Shown here piece by piece: positions 44,501 through 55,487 of a stretch of 64,000 nucleotides of DNA (position 1 is its first letter; each line of letters starts with the position of its first letter). Under the pieces are notes generated by a model. That model saw only the letters and a list, made by a program, of their open reading frames with translations. It was not told the origin of the DNA and searched no databases. The stretch lies in NCBI GenBank assembly GCA_002270565.1, contig NQMI01000155.1, forward strand, positions 1 to 64,000, given 5' to 3'. This stretch comes from Stenocarpella maydis. Lineage: Eukaryota > Ascomycota > Sordariomycetes > Diaporthales > Diaporthaceae. Both the position numbers and the translations under genes were made by a program.

Positions 44501-47500
44501 GAATGGGCCGTTGTATCCATACCCGAGGTCCGCGATTGCCGAGTAGAAGCGTTCCTCGTCCAGATCCTTCAGCTGGCTGTCGCGCTCGAGCTTGCCGGGG
44601 AGGGCGTCCTCGGAGCCTCCTCCGAGCACAATGTGAAGCTCGCCGGAGGCATTTTCTATCAGTTCGGTTGTGTCCTTTCCCTGGTGGCTGAGGAAAGCAA
44701 AATGGGCGGTGATTTTGTCGGCATTCCGCTGGATACCCGTCACGGAGAAGACGGTTTCGGCTCCCACATTCTCCTCGATGACCAGGGCGTGCCCGATGAC
44801 GAGGTCCCGCATCTCAACCGTCCTGATTGAGTCACTGCTGAATAGCTGGCTGACGGCCTCCAGAGCGGTGGAAACATATCCCATGCCAGGGAATACCGTC
44901 TGGCCCTGTGCGTGGTGCTGCAGCAGCCAGGGCAGCTCGGCCGAGTGGAGGCTGTTACGCCACCGCACCTGCGAAGTGCTATTGTCCGTTAGTCTGGTCC
45001 CGAGGAGCTCATTCGTCGGCGTGCTTTCATTCATGAGTGCCTTGGAGGTACGAGACTGGAAATGGTAGCCCCGGTCATGGTCCCAGCCATAAGAGGGCAG
45101 CCCCTGGAGCAGTCGCTGCTCTGCGCCCCCTGACATGAAAGCCTCGTAGCCTGCGAAGTTGACTGCCGAAAGGCCAAGGGTGGACCAGATATGGCCCAGG
45201 CAGTCGGCAAAGGTCTCGACGCTGTTCTCTCCCCTGCGCAGACAACCAGTGTAAGGGAGCTTCTCCCCAAGTACCTCCTGGACAGTCTGGCCGGCGGGGC
45301 CTTTCAGTGCTGGATGAGGCCCGACTTCCACAATGTAATCAAAAGGCTGCTCCCCACCCAGGGCATACGAAAGTGCTTGTGAGAACATGACCGGCCTGGT
45401 CATGTTGGTGCTCCAGTACCTGTCCTGTACGCTGTCTTCCGTCACGGTGCTCATGTCTCTGACATACACGCTGGAGATCCAGGGACAGGAATTGTCGCGT
45501 GGCGTGAGGGCGACCACCCCGCAACTCTTGAGTGATTTTACGTAGGGATCGATGCAGGGAAGCATATGGTGAGAGTGGTATGCCTTGTCGACCTTGAGCA
45601 TCCTGGTGAACTTGCCCTCTGCATCCAGGACCTCCTTTGCTTCCCGTAGGGCCTCCAGATCCCCAGACAGGGTCACGCTGGAGCTGGAATTGCTGGCACC
45701 GACGCCCAGCCGCCCTGAAAAATTGTCTAGCTCGGTGAGTTCCTTTGCGTCTTCGAATGATGTACCCACAACCATCATGCCTCCATCCTGGCCCCCGGGA
45801 CCCTTTGCCCAGTGCGTGTTCAAGCCACGGTAGTATGAGACGCGGATAGCATCCCGCGCGGAGAGGTACCCGGCCGTATAGGCAGCCGAGACCTCTCCAG
45901 AGCTGTGTCCAACCACAGTATCAAAGGACACGCCGGCAGCACGCAGGAGTTGGACCAGGATGATCTGCACAGCGGTGTAGAGCGTCTGAGAGATGTGGGC
46001 TTCGTGGATACGAGACGACTCCGGGGGTGCAAGCAACTCCCCAATAAGTGACCATTGCGGCCTATCACCGTCAGATAGACCCTGGAGGCTCTCCTCGAGG
46101 TCTTCAAAGATGGCTCTGGCAGTCGGTGAACTCAGGATGAGGTCAGCCCCCATTCGGGGCCACTGGGCTCCCTGCCCGGTGAAGACGCCCAGGATGCGAT
46201 GTCGAGAGCCCGTGGGCCTTGCAGCACCGCCGCCGCCGCCTGGTGGACTGCTCACATCTTCTCTGCTACGTGATTCCAACTTCTCCTTCAGGGAGTCGAG
46301 ATTGACTGCCGAGACCACGGTTCGCTTGTTTAGCATTGACCGGTGGTTGTTGAGGGTGAACGCAAGGTCGCGAAGGTTTGTGTCTGGGTTGAGCTCGAGA
46401 TGATCCCTATAGTCTGACAGCATCTTTGAGAGAGAGCTGTTGGTGTTGGCGGAGAAGGTGAACGGAGAAAACACGGGTGTGGATGCTGTTGCTGGTGGTG
46501 CCCCCTCATCGGGCTTCGCCACAGGTGGTTCGTAACTCTCAAGAATGGCGTGAGCGTTGGCTCCGCCAAACCCGAAGCTATTGACGCTGGCCCGGAGAGG
46601 ATAGCCTGGCTCAAGTTGTGGCCACTCTTTCAGTGTGGTTGGGATCTCGAGATCTCTATAGAATGGCTCTATGGCCGGGTTCAGTCGGTTGAGGTGGAGA
46701 TTTGGCGGAACGCAACGGGCCTTCATCGCCAATGATGCCTTGAGTAGGGCTGCCAGCCCAGCTGTGCCCTCGGTATGTCCAATCACGGTCTTTATCGAGC
46801 CGACGTAGAGTTTGGGGTCCTGCTCTCCTCGCCGGAAGCTGCTCGTAGGACCGAAAAAAGCTGTGCTTATGGCTTCGGCCTCTACCGGATCACCGGCTGG
46901 CGTGCCTGTCCCGTGGGCCTCGAAGTATTGGGGCCGATCACTGGGCTTGTTCAGATCCAGACCGGCACGTTTGTAAGTTTCCCTGATCAAATCTGCCTGT
47001 GCCAGAGGACTGGGCATAGTGATACCTGAAGGGATATTAATCGTTAGTAATTACCTCAGAAGGTACCCGCATCTCCCTCAGTACCTCGAGGCACACTCGA
47101 ACGGATAGAAAGAAAAGAAAAGAAAAACGCACCCTTTGTTAACCCATCCTGATTGAAACCGGTCTCCCTGATCAGACATTCAATATTGTCGCCATCTCTC
47201 AAGGCTGCACTGAGTGTCTTCAACACCACCGAGGCAAACCCTTCGCCTCTTGCGTACCCATCTGCAGATTCATCCCACATGCGGCATCGCCCGGTTGGCC
47301 CAAGCATTCTGAGCTTGCTCTCAGCGATATACTGCGATGGGCTGAGCAGCAGATTCGTGCCACAGGCCACAGCTACAGGGATCTCGCCCAATCGGAGGCT
47401 CTGTACAGCTTGGTGTACCGCAACGAGGCTGGAAGAACATGCTGTGTCGACTGTGACGGACGGGCCATGCCAGTCGAAGAAGTAAGAAACCCGGTTAGAC

Positions 47501-48075
47501 AGGATGCTCCTCGCCGTTCCGGGTGCGAAGTACAATGGGAAGGAGTCCAGGTCTTGCCCCACGAGCTCCGAGTAGTCCCCGCCCATGTTCCCGACGAAGA
47601 CGCCGGTCTGAGACCCTTTGAGGTGATGAATGGCAATGCCCGCAGTCTCAAGGCTTTCGTAGACGGTCTCAAGAAGCAGGCGCTGTTGGGGATCCATAGC
47701 CAAAGCCTCAGCCGGTTTCACCCCGAAGAACTTTGCATCAAATAACTTGAAATCCTCCTCTAGGAGATACGAGTGGCGGACGTTGCTGGTTCCATGATGT
47801 TTGTTATCCGGATGGTAGTATCGGTTAACGTTGCTGATAGATCTAAATTAGCAGAAGCGTCCTGGGATCGAAAAATCAAATATATTCAATCCCTAATTGA
47901 GAGGTACTTACAATCTGTCTTCTGTTATCTCCTTAGCAATATCTTTCGGCTCCTTCAGAAGATCCCAGAGTTTAGAAGGCGACGTGGCGCTACCAGGGAA
48001 TCGGCACCCGCTGCCAACAATAGCAATCGGCTCCCTGATCCCCTGGCCCTGCGGCTGTCCGCACGCGTGCTCCAT
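35600..48075 (-). CDS. Hybrid polyketide synthase-nonribosomal peptide synthetase (KS-AT-DH-MT-KR-ACP-C-A-T-R)
   Basis: Five exons: 48075-47912, 47842-47133, 47025-41319, 41231-40525 and 40455-35600. Every junction is canonical and keeps the frame, giving 4,047 residues. KS: C190 (DTACSSS), H329, H375. [12 protein letters not shown] at 572, S666 in GHSSGE. DH: H995 and D1170. Methyltransferase: [10 protein letters not shown] at 1443. KR: GLTGGLG near 2144, S2270, Y2283, N2287. ACP: S2460. No ER domain lies between MT and KR, so a partner enzyme must supply enoyl reduction. C: HHINMDG from H2718. A: YTSGSTG at 3198; hand-aligned pocket residues D-M-S-Q-A-C-V-F-T. T: S3624. R: GATGFLG at 3709, Y3877 and K3881 of YxxxK. 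The intact pair predicts NADPH-dependent release of an aminoaldehyde rather than Dieckmann closure. The protein is cytosolic. It is the core enzyme of the cluster; the amino acid and chain length are not readable. Confidence 0.96.
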
Positions 48076-48698
48076 GGCTATCTATTCAACGTATCTTCTC
48101 AGTTGACAAACTTTAGTTACACGACGCAGAAGTTGACCGAGGAGAAAAACTCAAACACTGTGGAATAGAGGTGAAGCAGATTAATACATAGGTAGACAAT
48201 CTTACTTGTGATCTAGTGCTGGTATGATATGAAGCGATAACAAGAACCTGCGACGCCGAAAAGCGGTCGGAGAACCCGAAAGGATGCGGTGATCGCAGCT
48301 AATATCACTACCTGCGTCCGGACTGCTGACTGATGCCTATGGGGTACTTAGGTACCTTAGTATGATCTGGACCTACTTATGTAGCCCCCCCCCACCCGTG
48401 GTGGCAACACGGAATAGCCGTGTGGACCGAAGCCGGGAGGTAGTATAAGGCTCCATGGGACCGGAACGAAGTCTGAAGCCATCAAACACCGAATCCGCTG
48501 GGAAGATTATGCCTACGGCATGTGCTATGGTAGTGGTGACGATGATAATGGTGTTGGCGACGATTTCGCCGAAAGTGGTACACACGCTGTCATGTGTATT
48601 TGGCGGATTACATGCATGAATAGTTGTGACATCTTACAGATCAAGCTGTTTCGTTAAGGTAGGATTTAGAGAAGTCAAATCTGTTGCTTGATGTCTTC
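48076..48698. promoter_or_regulatory. Upstream region of the PKS-NRPS gene
   Basis: 623 bp between the PKS-NRPS start and the 3' end of the enoyl reductase. It contains a TACTTAGGTACCTTAGTA palindrome at about 48345 and a C9 run at 48387. Part is the promoter of the core gene. No transcription factor site was recognised. Confidence 0.4.
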
Positions 48699-49880
48699 TT
48701 ACTGCAACTTTACGACTATCTTCTCACCCGATACCTCTTTCCTCTTGAGAATTTCCAGGCCATTCAGAATATCCTCAAACCCCCCATCTAGGATCTTGAG
48801 AGGGTGTGGTTTCAATCTGCGCTCGTCCACCAGCCGCTGGATGCTTTTGTAGCACTCGATTCCCCACACGCCCAGTTCTGGATCATCCGGTTTTCCATAA
48901 CCATCTGTCAGCTTGATGGCCTTTCCAGTGATCATCTGCCCCATGATCAATTCCCTTTTTATCAGCTTCGACTTGCGGTCGGCACTCTCCCGATACGATT
49001 CCAAGGCTACGTATCTCCCTCCAGCCCGGCCCATGGACTCGTCGCAGGCAGCCATTGTCCTTATCTGAGAGAAGGGATCCACAACAAATCTCAGGTTGTT
49101 TCGTGTGGCCTTTTTGATATCCACCGCACACGTAGGCGAGTGGTAGTCGAAGACGGCGTCGGCACCGTATGACTTCAGAAGGTCGAAATTCTTGGGCGAA
49201 GAGGTCGAGATGGCTCGGTGCCCCATGCTGCCCGCCCAGTATTATCATGTCACTATTTTCACGGAGACTTTCTAGAATGGTTGTCCTGGGAAAGTCAAGA
49301 GAGGCACTCACAGCTTCACCATCTGAATCATCATGGTTCCAACCGATGTGGCACCACCCCAGATTAGAACGTCTAGTGGTTTCGTCGCGGGTTCCTCAAA
49401 AGTTCCAGGAAGCTTCAGTGACCGGAACAGAGACATGCATGCGGTCGCAATGCAGGTACCGCTCAGACCCGCGGCATCAGTGAAGGACATCCAGTCCGGG
49501 ATCTTCCAGGAGAACACGGCAGTTGCCTTCAGATATTCCCCATAGGCCCCGGAGTCCTTGTCGTGAGGATTGTTGCCGATCACAGCAGCAAATATGCGGT
49601 CGCCAATCTTGAGCAACCCGTTGGCGGCCACCTCGTCGCTCAGAGCCACAACAGTTCCAGCGAAGTCGCACCCGGCGTAGGTGCCAGGGCTCTGGAACCT
49701 CTGAGGCATCTTGAAGTCGCAGGGGTTCAGTGCGACTGCTGCGGTCTTCACGAGGACCTGTCCAGGGGCTAGCACCGGAAGTGGCAGACCGGGGGTGATC
49801 TTGGTGGTTCCGCCTTCGTGCTGGATGATGGCCGTGTGTGACGGGGGTATCTTGGTCGTGTTTGACACCATCGTGAGCAC
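48699..49880 (-). CDS. Trans-acting enoyl reductase (MDR superfamily)
   Basis: Exons 49880-49312 and 49227-48699, with an 84-bp intron (GTGAGT donor, GGGCAG acceptor), giving 365 residues, the usual size of stand-alone PKS enoyl reductases. The N-terminal GroES-like half has VALNPCDFKMPQRF and GTYAGCDFAGTVV. The nucleotide fold has WGGATSVGTMMIQ, followed by YGADAVFDY. No zinc-ligand pattern is present, as expected for this group. It would reduce selected enoyl intermediates on the ACP of the neighbouring PKS-NRPS, which lacks an ER, and thereby set the saturation pattern. ATG 49871 is an alternative start nine bases downstream. It is on the same strand as the PKS-NRPS and divergent from the Diels-Alderase. 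It belongs with LovC, CcsC and MycC. Confidence 0.94.
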
Positions 49881-50523
49881 CGAGCTTGCAGCAGGTGTGG
49901 TGAAGGGCAGGTTGTAGCTGTCTCAAGCGAAAGGTAGCCTTGGGCTTGAGGAGTAGACGGATGCTTCCAGTACCAAAATGAGGAGTGGCATGGCCTCACT
50001 GCTTCCAGATGTCGCAGCCCCCCCTTCCCCTACCGGGATGATGAGTTCCCAGACCTGGTTCACCACAGCCCGTTCGAATCCGAATTCTGCACTAATATGT
50101 GTCCGGAGTGAGCCGTCTTCATTCCGACTCCTGAAAAAAGCCACCTGCCGGTGCAGCCCGGCCATGTATTTGACTGGATATCGGAGTTGACATGTCACAT
50201 CGGATCGTGTAGGTCACCGTGGCGCCTCGGCTTGTCCGAAAACCCCACCAAGTCCTTGTTAGCATCAAGTCTCTATATCTACATTCTCTTCATCTTTCAT
50301 GTCACTCGATCCGCGTCGAATTGTAGCTCCTTTACAGGAGTAACCTTTTGACGCTCTCCTTGCTCACGGAAGTTTCTCCTATCTCACGTACCTACGGCCA
50401 TAGCAACGCTGGGTCTTTGAGCGTTTACGACTGTATGAAGGGACCGCCACAGCTCTCTTTTTTTTTTAAGGCTATTGTGACTGGATTAAAAACGCAACCG
50501 ACTACGGCAAGAGCAGTCCCGAC
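49881..50523. promoter_or_regulatory. Divergent promoter region, enoyl reductase and Diels-Alderase
   Basis: 643 bp between two divergent start codons of genes expected to act on the same intermediate. A T9 tract lies at 50459-50468. No known binding site recognised. Confidence 0.45.
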
Positions 50524-51735
50524 ATGGTTCTTCGTTGGTCGTTGTTGGCTCTCATCTGCCTACTTGCACCGGCACAAACCCTGGAGAGCGACAATGCGCA
50601 GCATTCCGTGACTGATGGCTGCACCGTCAGCCACCTAACGACCTACGAGATGGAGAAGGACCGTAAGAAACGCGTCTTCTTCTCCACCGACCCCCTTGAC
50701 GACCCCGAGGCGCCCAAGATGCTGCCGCTCAACTCGACCGGCGGCGAGCAGTGGGAGTTCGACGGCGTGTCCGACGACGGCCTCACCATGTTCTGCATCG
50801 GCTTCTACCGCGACCCCAACTACGCCATTCTCGGCACGGGCAACCTGCGCCTCTCGGCCGAGTTCGCCTACTCCAACGGGACGCGCTTCGTGCGGGTCGA
50901 CTACCCGACCGACTCCATCGTCGAGTCCTGCCCCGGGTTCACGCGCGGCACGTGGAGGACCGAGGACTACAGCTACACGTTCGAGGTCTCCAGGGACATG
51001 AGGACGGCGCGTATCACCATGGACACGGACGACCTCAGGGGCACCGCGCTGATCGAGTCGGTCACGGCCCCGCGGTACCCGGACGGCTCTATCTTCCCCT
51101 CGGACAAGGCCACGACCGAGCCCGTGCCCTACTTCCGGTGGGTCGAGCCGATACCCGTGGGGCTGGTGACTCTGGACGTCGAGATCCGGGGCGAGCCGTA
51201 CCGGCTCAGGGGCCTCGGCGGCCACGAGAGGCTGTGGACGGCGTTCAGTTGGTTCACGTGCCTGAGCACCTTCACGGCGCTGCGCATCATGGCGGGCCCG
51301 TACGCGCTCACGCACGTCAGCTACGGCTCGGCCATCGACAAGACACTGTACCGGCCGTCCGTGGTGATGTGGGAGGATGGAGAGCACGTCTTCTCGGCAA
51401 CCCACGACTCCCCGTCCGACACCGAAGACTACGCAGTCCTGGAGAAGACGTACGGTGGCAAGGTGACGGGCAACCTCAAGGACAAGATGACCGGACTGGA
51501 GCTGGTCATGGTCTCCCCGAAGAGGAAGAAGCAGTGGAGTTTCACAGTGACAACCAAAAATGTTGGGTTCGAGTACATGCTCGGAGAAGGTGTCGGTGGA
51601 ACCGGCTTTTCGGCGGAGGTGGTCGGCGGCCCGATCGGACTGAGACAGCATCACGGCGCTGCCTTTGCTGAGTCTTTGGAGTTCCCTAAGAACTCGTACC
51701 TGTTTAAGCCAAACTACGTGCATGATGAGCTGTGA
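50524..51735 (+). CDS. Lipocalin-fold Diels-Alderase (CghA/Fsa2/MycB/CcsF family)
   Basis: An intronless gene of 403 residues, the family's usual length. A signal-peptide-like N-terminus (LRWSLLALICLLAPAQTLES) precedes the mature part. The central and C-terminal barrel patterns are characteristic: GEQWEFDGVSDDGLTMFCIG, the GHERLWTAFSW segment and the LTHVSYGSA loop. Such proteins are often auto-annotated as hydroxyneurosporene-synthase-like. In characterised clusters they bind the linear polyene after release from the PKS-NRPS and catalyse an intramolecular [4+2] cycloaddition, forming a decalin (CghA, Fsa2, MycB) or the isoindolone tricycle of cytochalasans (CcsF type). Divergent from the enoyl reductase and convergent with the MFS gene (345 bp). 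The product geometry cannot be read from sequence. Confidence 0.92.
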   Translation: MVLRWSLLALICLLAPAQTLESDNAQHSVTDGCTVSHLTTYEMEKDRKKRVFFSTDPLDDPEAPKMLPLNSTGGEQWEFDGVSDDGLTMFCIGFYRDPNYAILGTGNLRLSAEFAYSNGTRFVRVDYPTDSIVESCPGFTRGTWRTEDYSYTFEVSRDMRTARITMDTDDLRGTALIESVTAPRYPDGSIFPSDKATTEPVPYFRWVEPIPVGLVTLDVEIRGEPYRLRGLGGHERLWTAFSWFTCLSTFTALRIMAGPYALTHVSYGSAIDKTLYRPSVVMWEDGEHVFSATHDSPSDTEDYAVLEKTYGGKVTGNLKDKMTGLELVMVSPKRKKQWSFTVTTKNVGFEYMLGEGVGGTGFSAEVVGGPIGLRQHHGAAFAESLEFPKNSYLFKPNYVHDEL

Positions 51736-52080
51736 GCCTGTACAAATGCAGCAGTAAATCACACAACCCTCACGGCAGGGGCGAGGTGACGGTCACTTCA
51801 CGGTGAACATTCCGGTGAACATTCCGGTCGAGGTGGACATCCTCACACGCTCTGAAGTTGGAGGTACCAATTTTCAGGCGAGGAGGCACATTAAGCTAAC
51901 AATTTGTTAGCGAAAATAGAATTTATAGTTACAAATCACCATCTCGCCATCCTTACTTGGTGGAGCCGCCCTTGACGTGAGATGAGTACATTAGAAGTAA
52001 AAGGCTCAAGCCAAGATGGAAATCAATTCATGATATCAACCAATAAGTGGTCTGATATACACCTCTGCGTATCTAAATCT

Positions 52081-53975
52081 CTACAGGCCCTGGTCCGGCA
52101 CGACCTGATCCTGGTTTTCACTGGCCTGCTGGTTTGCCGATGTGTTCTTCCTGTCCTTCAGCCCGAAGTCGGTATCGAGCTCCGTCCTCATCTTGATGGA
52201 CCTCATTGCAAACACAGCCAAGAAAGAAGTCCCCGAGAACACCACCGCAATCTGCCACACCCGCTCCAGGCTTGCCTCGTAGGCTGCTACGACCTGTCGC
52301 CTGGATTGTTCACCGAGTGACATGAGGAACGCCCTCGAGGCATGCTCATACGCGCCCTGGCCAGCCAGCAGCTCCCTCAGCTGGGGGTCGTCGATCTGCC
52401 CAAGCAGCTGCGAGAAGCGGTTGTTGAACACGGCTGCAGGGATGGAGACGCCCCAGATGGAGCCGAGGCTGCGGAGGAAGGCCCACGTGCCGGTGCTGAC
52501 CGCCGTGTCCGCGTCGCTCAGGTCGACCTGCACCGCGGGCAGGAGAGCAGGCGTGACGATCCCGAGCCCCAGGCCGACGAGGATGAGGAAGCAGATCCAT
52601 GCCGCGTCTGCTTGGCTGCGCCTCAGAAGCGATGAGCATCCGAGGCCGACGCAGAGGACGGCCAGGCCGGCGAAGAGGAGAGGGCGATAGCGGCCCCAGC
52701 GCGACATGGCTGCGCCCGTGATGGCGGCCGAACCGGAGAAGATGAAGACGAAAGGTAGGAGCTGGACTCCGGATCGGGTTGGCGTGGAAAGCTTAACGGA
52801 CTGGAAATAGACGGGGTAGAAGTAAGTCGCCCAGAGCGTAAGTAAGGAGTGATTGAACGAGACGAAGAGGGCTGACGCGGATGTGCGGTTTTGCAGGATG
52901 TGTGGTGGCACGACGGGGTTCGGACAGAGGCGTTGGATTTGTTGCGTGACTGGGAAGATGCCCAGAAGAACCAGGCCGATGATGAATGTTGTCAGGATCT
53001 CGGTACTGTGCCAGGAATATCGCCCACCGGCGTAGCACAGCGCGTACTGGATGAGTGTGGTCGAGACCATGAGCATACCGTTGCCCACAAAGTCAATCTG
53101 CCGGAGTTGCTCTTTCGCCGAAAGTCTAGGCCTGTGGGAGACACGAAGGAAAAAGAACAGCATGACAATGGCGAGACCGCCCAGGGGGAGGTTCATGTAG
53201 AATATCCATCGCCAAGCACCGGCCTGGGTCAGAGCACCCCCGATCAACGGTCCAAGAGTACCTGCAATGGTCATGATGCCGAAGAGCAGGCCGACCTTGC
53301 TGCCTCGATCACGGAGGGGCACGAGGTCGCAGATGACAATGTCGACGAGGGTGTTGATGCCCCCACAGCCGATGCCCTGAATACCACGGCCAGCAATGAG
53401 CATTGCCGTGTTGTAGGAAGCTCCGCAGATGGCGTTGGCCGCAGTGAATATGGCAACTGAGCCGATCAACACCCATCTTCTCCCCCATAGGTCGGACAGC
53501 TGGCCGTAGAGAGGCTGAGAAGCAGCACTGCAGTAGATGTTTGTCAGATGGGAAAGTGATCCGCTGGGCACGGGCGAGACAGCATCTAGGGAGAAGCGAT
53601 ACGGTACACATACGTCGTTAGTAAATAGATATTGATGACCCAAACGTAGTCCTGACCAGCTCCCAGCTCGGCTGCGATGGTTGGCAACGCCGTGGAAACA
53701 ACCGAAGCCTCCAGGCCAGCGAGCAGCGCAGAAATGGCCAGAGCGGTGAAGACGAGCCAGAACCGCCATGTGTAATTATTTTTCTGCTCCCCAGGAGGTG
53801 CCGCGGCGCTTTGGTCCGTCTGGTTTTGGCCAGCGGCCGGTGGTGGCGGCGGAGGCGTAGCACCGCTTCCTGTCCCGGTTTCTGCTTCTCGCGGCGCGTT
53901 GCCAGCTTCCACGGGGTCATGAGCAGCATTACCGATTTCGGCCATTTCCAGTCGCTCCTTGTGTAGGCTCGTCAT
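52081..53975 (-). CDS. MFS exporter, DHA2 (14-helix) family
   Basis: Exons 53975-53614 and 53527-52081, with an 86-bp intron (GTATGT donor, CTGCAG acceptor), giving 602 residues. A Pro/Ala-rich cytosolic N-terminus of about 60 residues precedes helix 1 (FWLVFTALAISALLAGLEAS). Motif A is GQLSDLWGRRW. Motif C-like glycine patterns appear at GTLGPLIGGALTQAGAWRWI. About 14 hydrophobic segments are visible, matching drug:H+ antiporters that export fungal toxins or metabolites. The start at 53975 (MTSLHKERLEMAEIG) was chosen because upstream in-frame residues look non-coding; 53945 is also possible. It probably exports the cluster product or gives self-protection (inference). It is the only intact transporter in the window; another MFS gene at 31.6-32.2 kb is truncated. 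Confidence 0.92.
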
Positions 53976-55487
53976 CTTGCTAAAGGGAGGCGAGTACTGC
54001 CAATGTGATTGTGGTTGTGATAGCATACACCAATAGAGGAATAACTGGTGAAGGACACGGTTCAATTGATCACAACCTTTACTGCTCTAGGGCGTCTAGT
54101 GTGTCTCGTGACTCCAAATTGTATTTTGCTCCTTAAGAGGGCCATTACTAAGTACATAAGTACATAGTATTTGGTAATCTGACCCGGGGGCAGTTCCTTG
54201 TTGGTTGCCGGGCTTAAATTGGCCTGTTTCTGAATAAGCAGCTACTCTTGGAAGGTATTCAGGTTGGTATTTCCTGACGTTAATTTTGCCGCGTTCCACA
54301 GCAGGACAGGTGATGTGTACTATAAATAACGGAAACGGGCAGAGCTTTCGCGCATCCGCTCTTGGTGTGTCCAACTTTGCAACATTTGAAATGAGGACAT
54401 CGACTGATAGGTCAGTTTATGGGAGACACACCAGCCGTAACTATTTCAGCTCAAGCTACAGTATATTCGATCCCAAGCCCGGCCATGATCTTGGGCCTCT
54501 CTAGCAATCCGGTGATTTCAGTGTCCTCCACGTTTGCAAGTATCTCGAGACAGGACCAGGGTCCTCAAGCTAGAGGACTTGAAGAGTGCGCGTGTGGGAG
54601 TACAAAACCGCGCTATACCGGGGGGAGGGGGCAATATCCTTCCGAACCACAGCAGGCGCCACACGCTCGGCTCCTCCGACATGTCAATACAACGTCGGTA
54701 CTCCGATGTATGTACTGCATGTCTCGCTAAAACTTGACAAAGGAGACACAGCCAGCCAGCGGTCCGGCTCACGTAAGCACTTTGACACCGAATTGCACAC
54801 CTGCAACGATGCGATTCCTGCCGATTCCGTTCCAAGTGACAGCACATGTGCAGCCACACACTCACAGCCCAAGCAACATTGAAAGCCGGGGCTAACGTAC
54901 GACGGTCGACGCCATAGTGTCCTGAACAAAGCTGCGGCCTGGATCGCAAAGCTGAGCGAGAATTTACTAAGTTGGTTTCGTTCTCAATCCGGTTACAATA
55001 CTGTTTAACAAAAACACCGAAAAAAAAGAGCTACGGCGGTCCCCTCATCTAGTTATAAACACCCAAAGACTTACCGTAAGATAATAAATATAATGCCGAT
55101 AACAATAGGTTTGAAAAATAATAGCCTGTCACTAAGGAGATAGTTATATCCTCGTCATACGGCCAGTCGAGACCGACTTTCAGCCACACGTAGACTAGGT
55201 AGAACCGTCCCGATGAGGAGCCTAAGGCCCAACTTAGACCTGTGAAGGCTCATACTGCGAAAGAAAATCTGATGCGTTGAGATTCCAGAAGTTAGTTGGA
55301 TATTCTAGCATTTCGTAGAGTACTTGGTACCCTCGTAAAGCATGACATTGAATTAATAGGAGTTGAGGGGCCTAGCCCCGGATAGTATTTTCTATATCCC
55401 GGAGAAATCCCCCATACGGCTAACACTCAAAGTTTCTCATTAAATACACACCTGGGCACCGGGTGTCCCTGCCCGGACCAGCAACAT
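53976..55487. other. Intergenic, no gene recognised
   Basis: About 1.5 kb between the MFS start and the BBE oxidase stop. Open frames on both strands lack domain support. Confidence 0.6.

Noticed and set aside
50635..51762. 375-residue antisense ORF opposite the Diels-Alderase
   Set aside because: GC-rich third positions of the real gene keep the opposite frame open; the Arg/Val/Gly-rich product has no domain.
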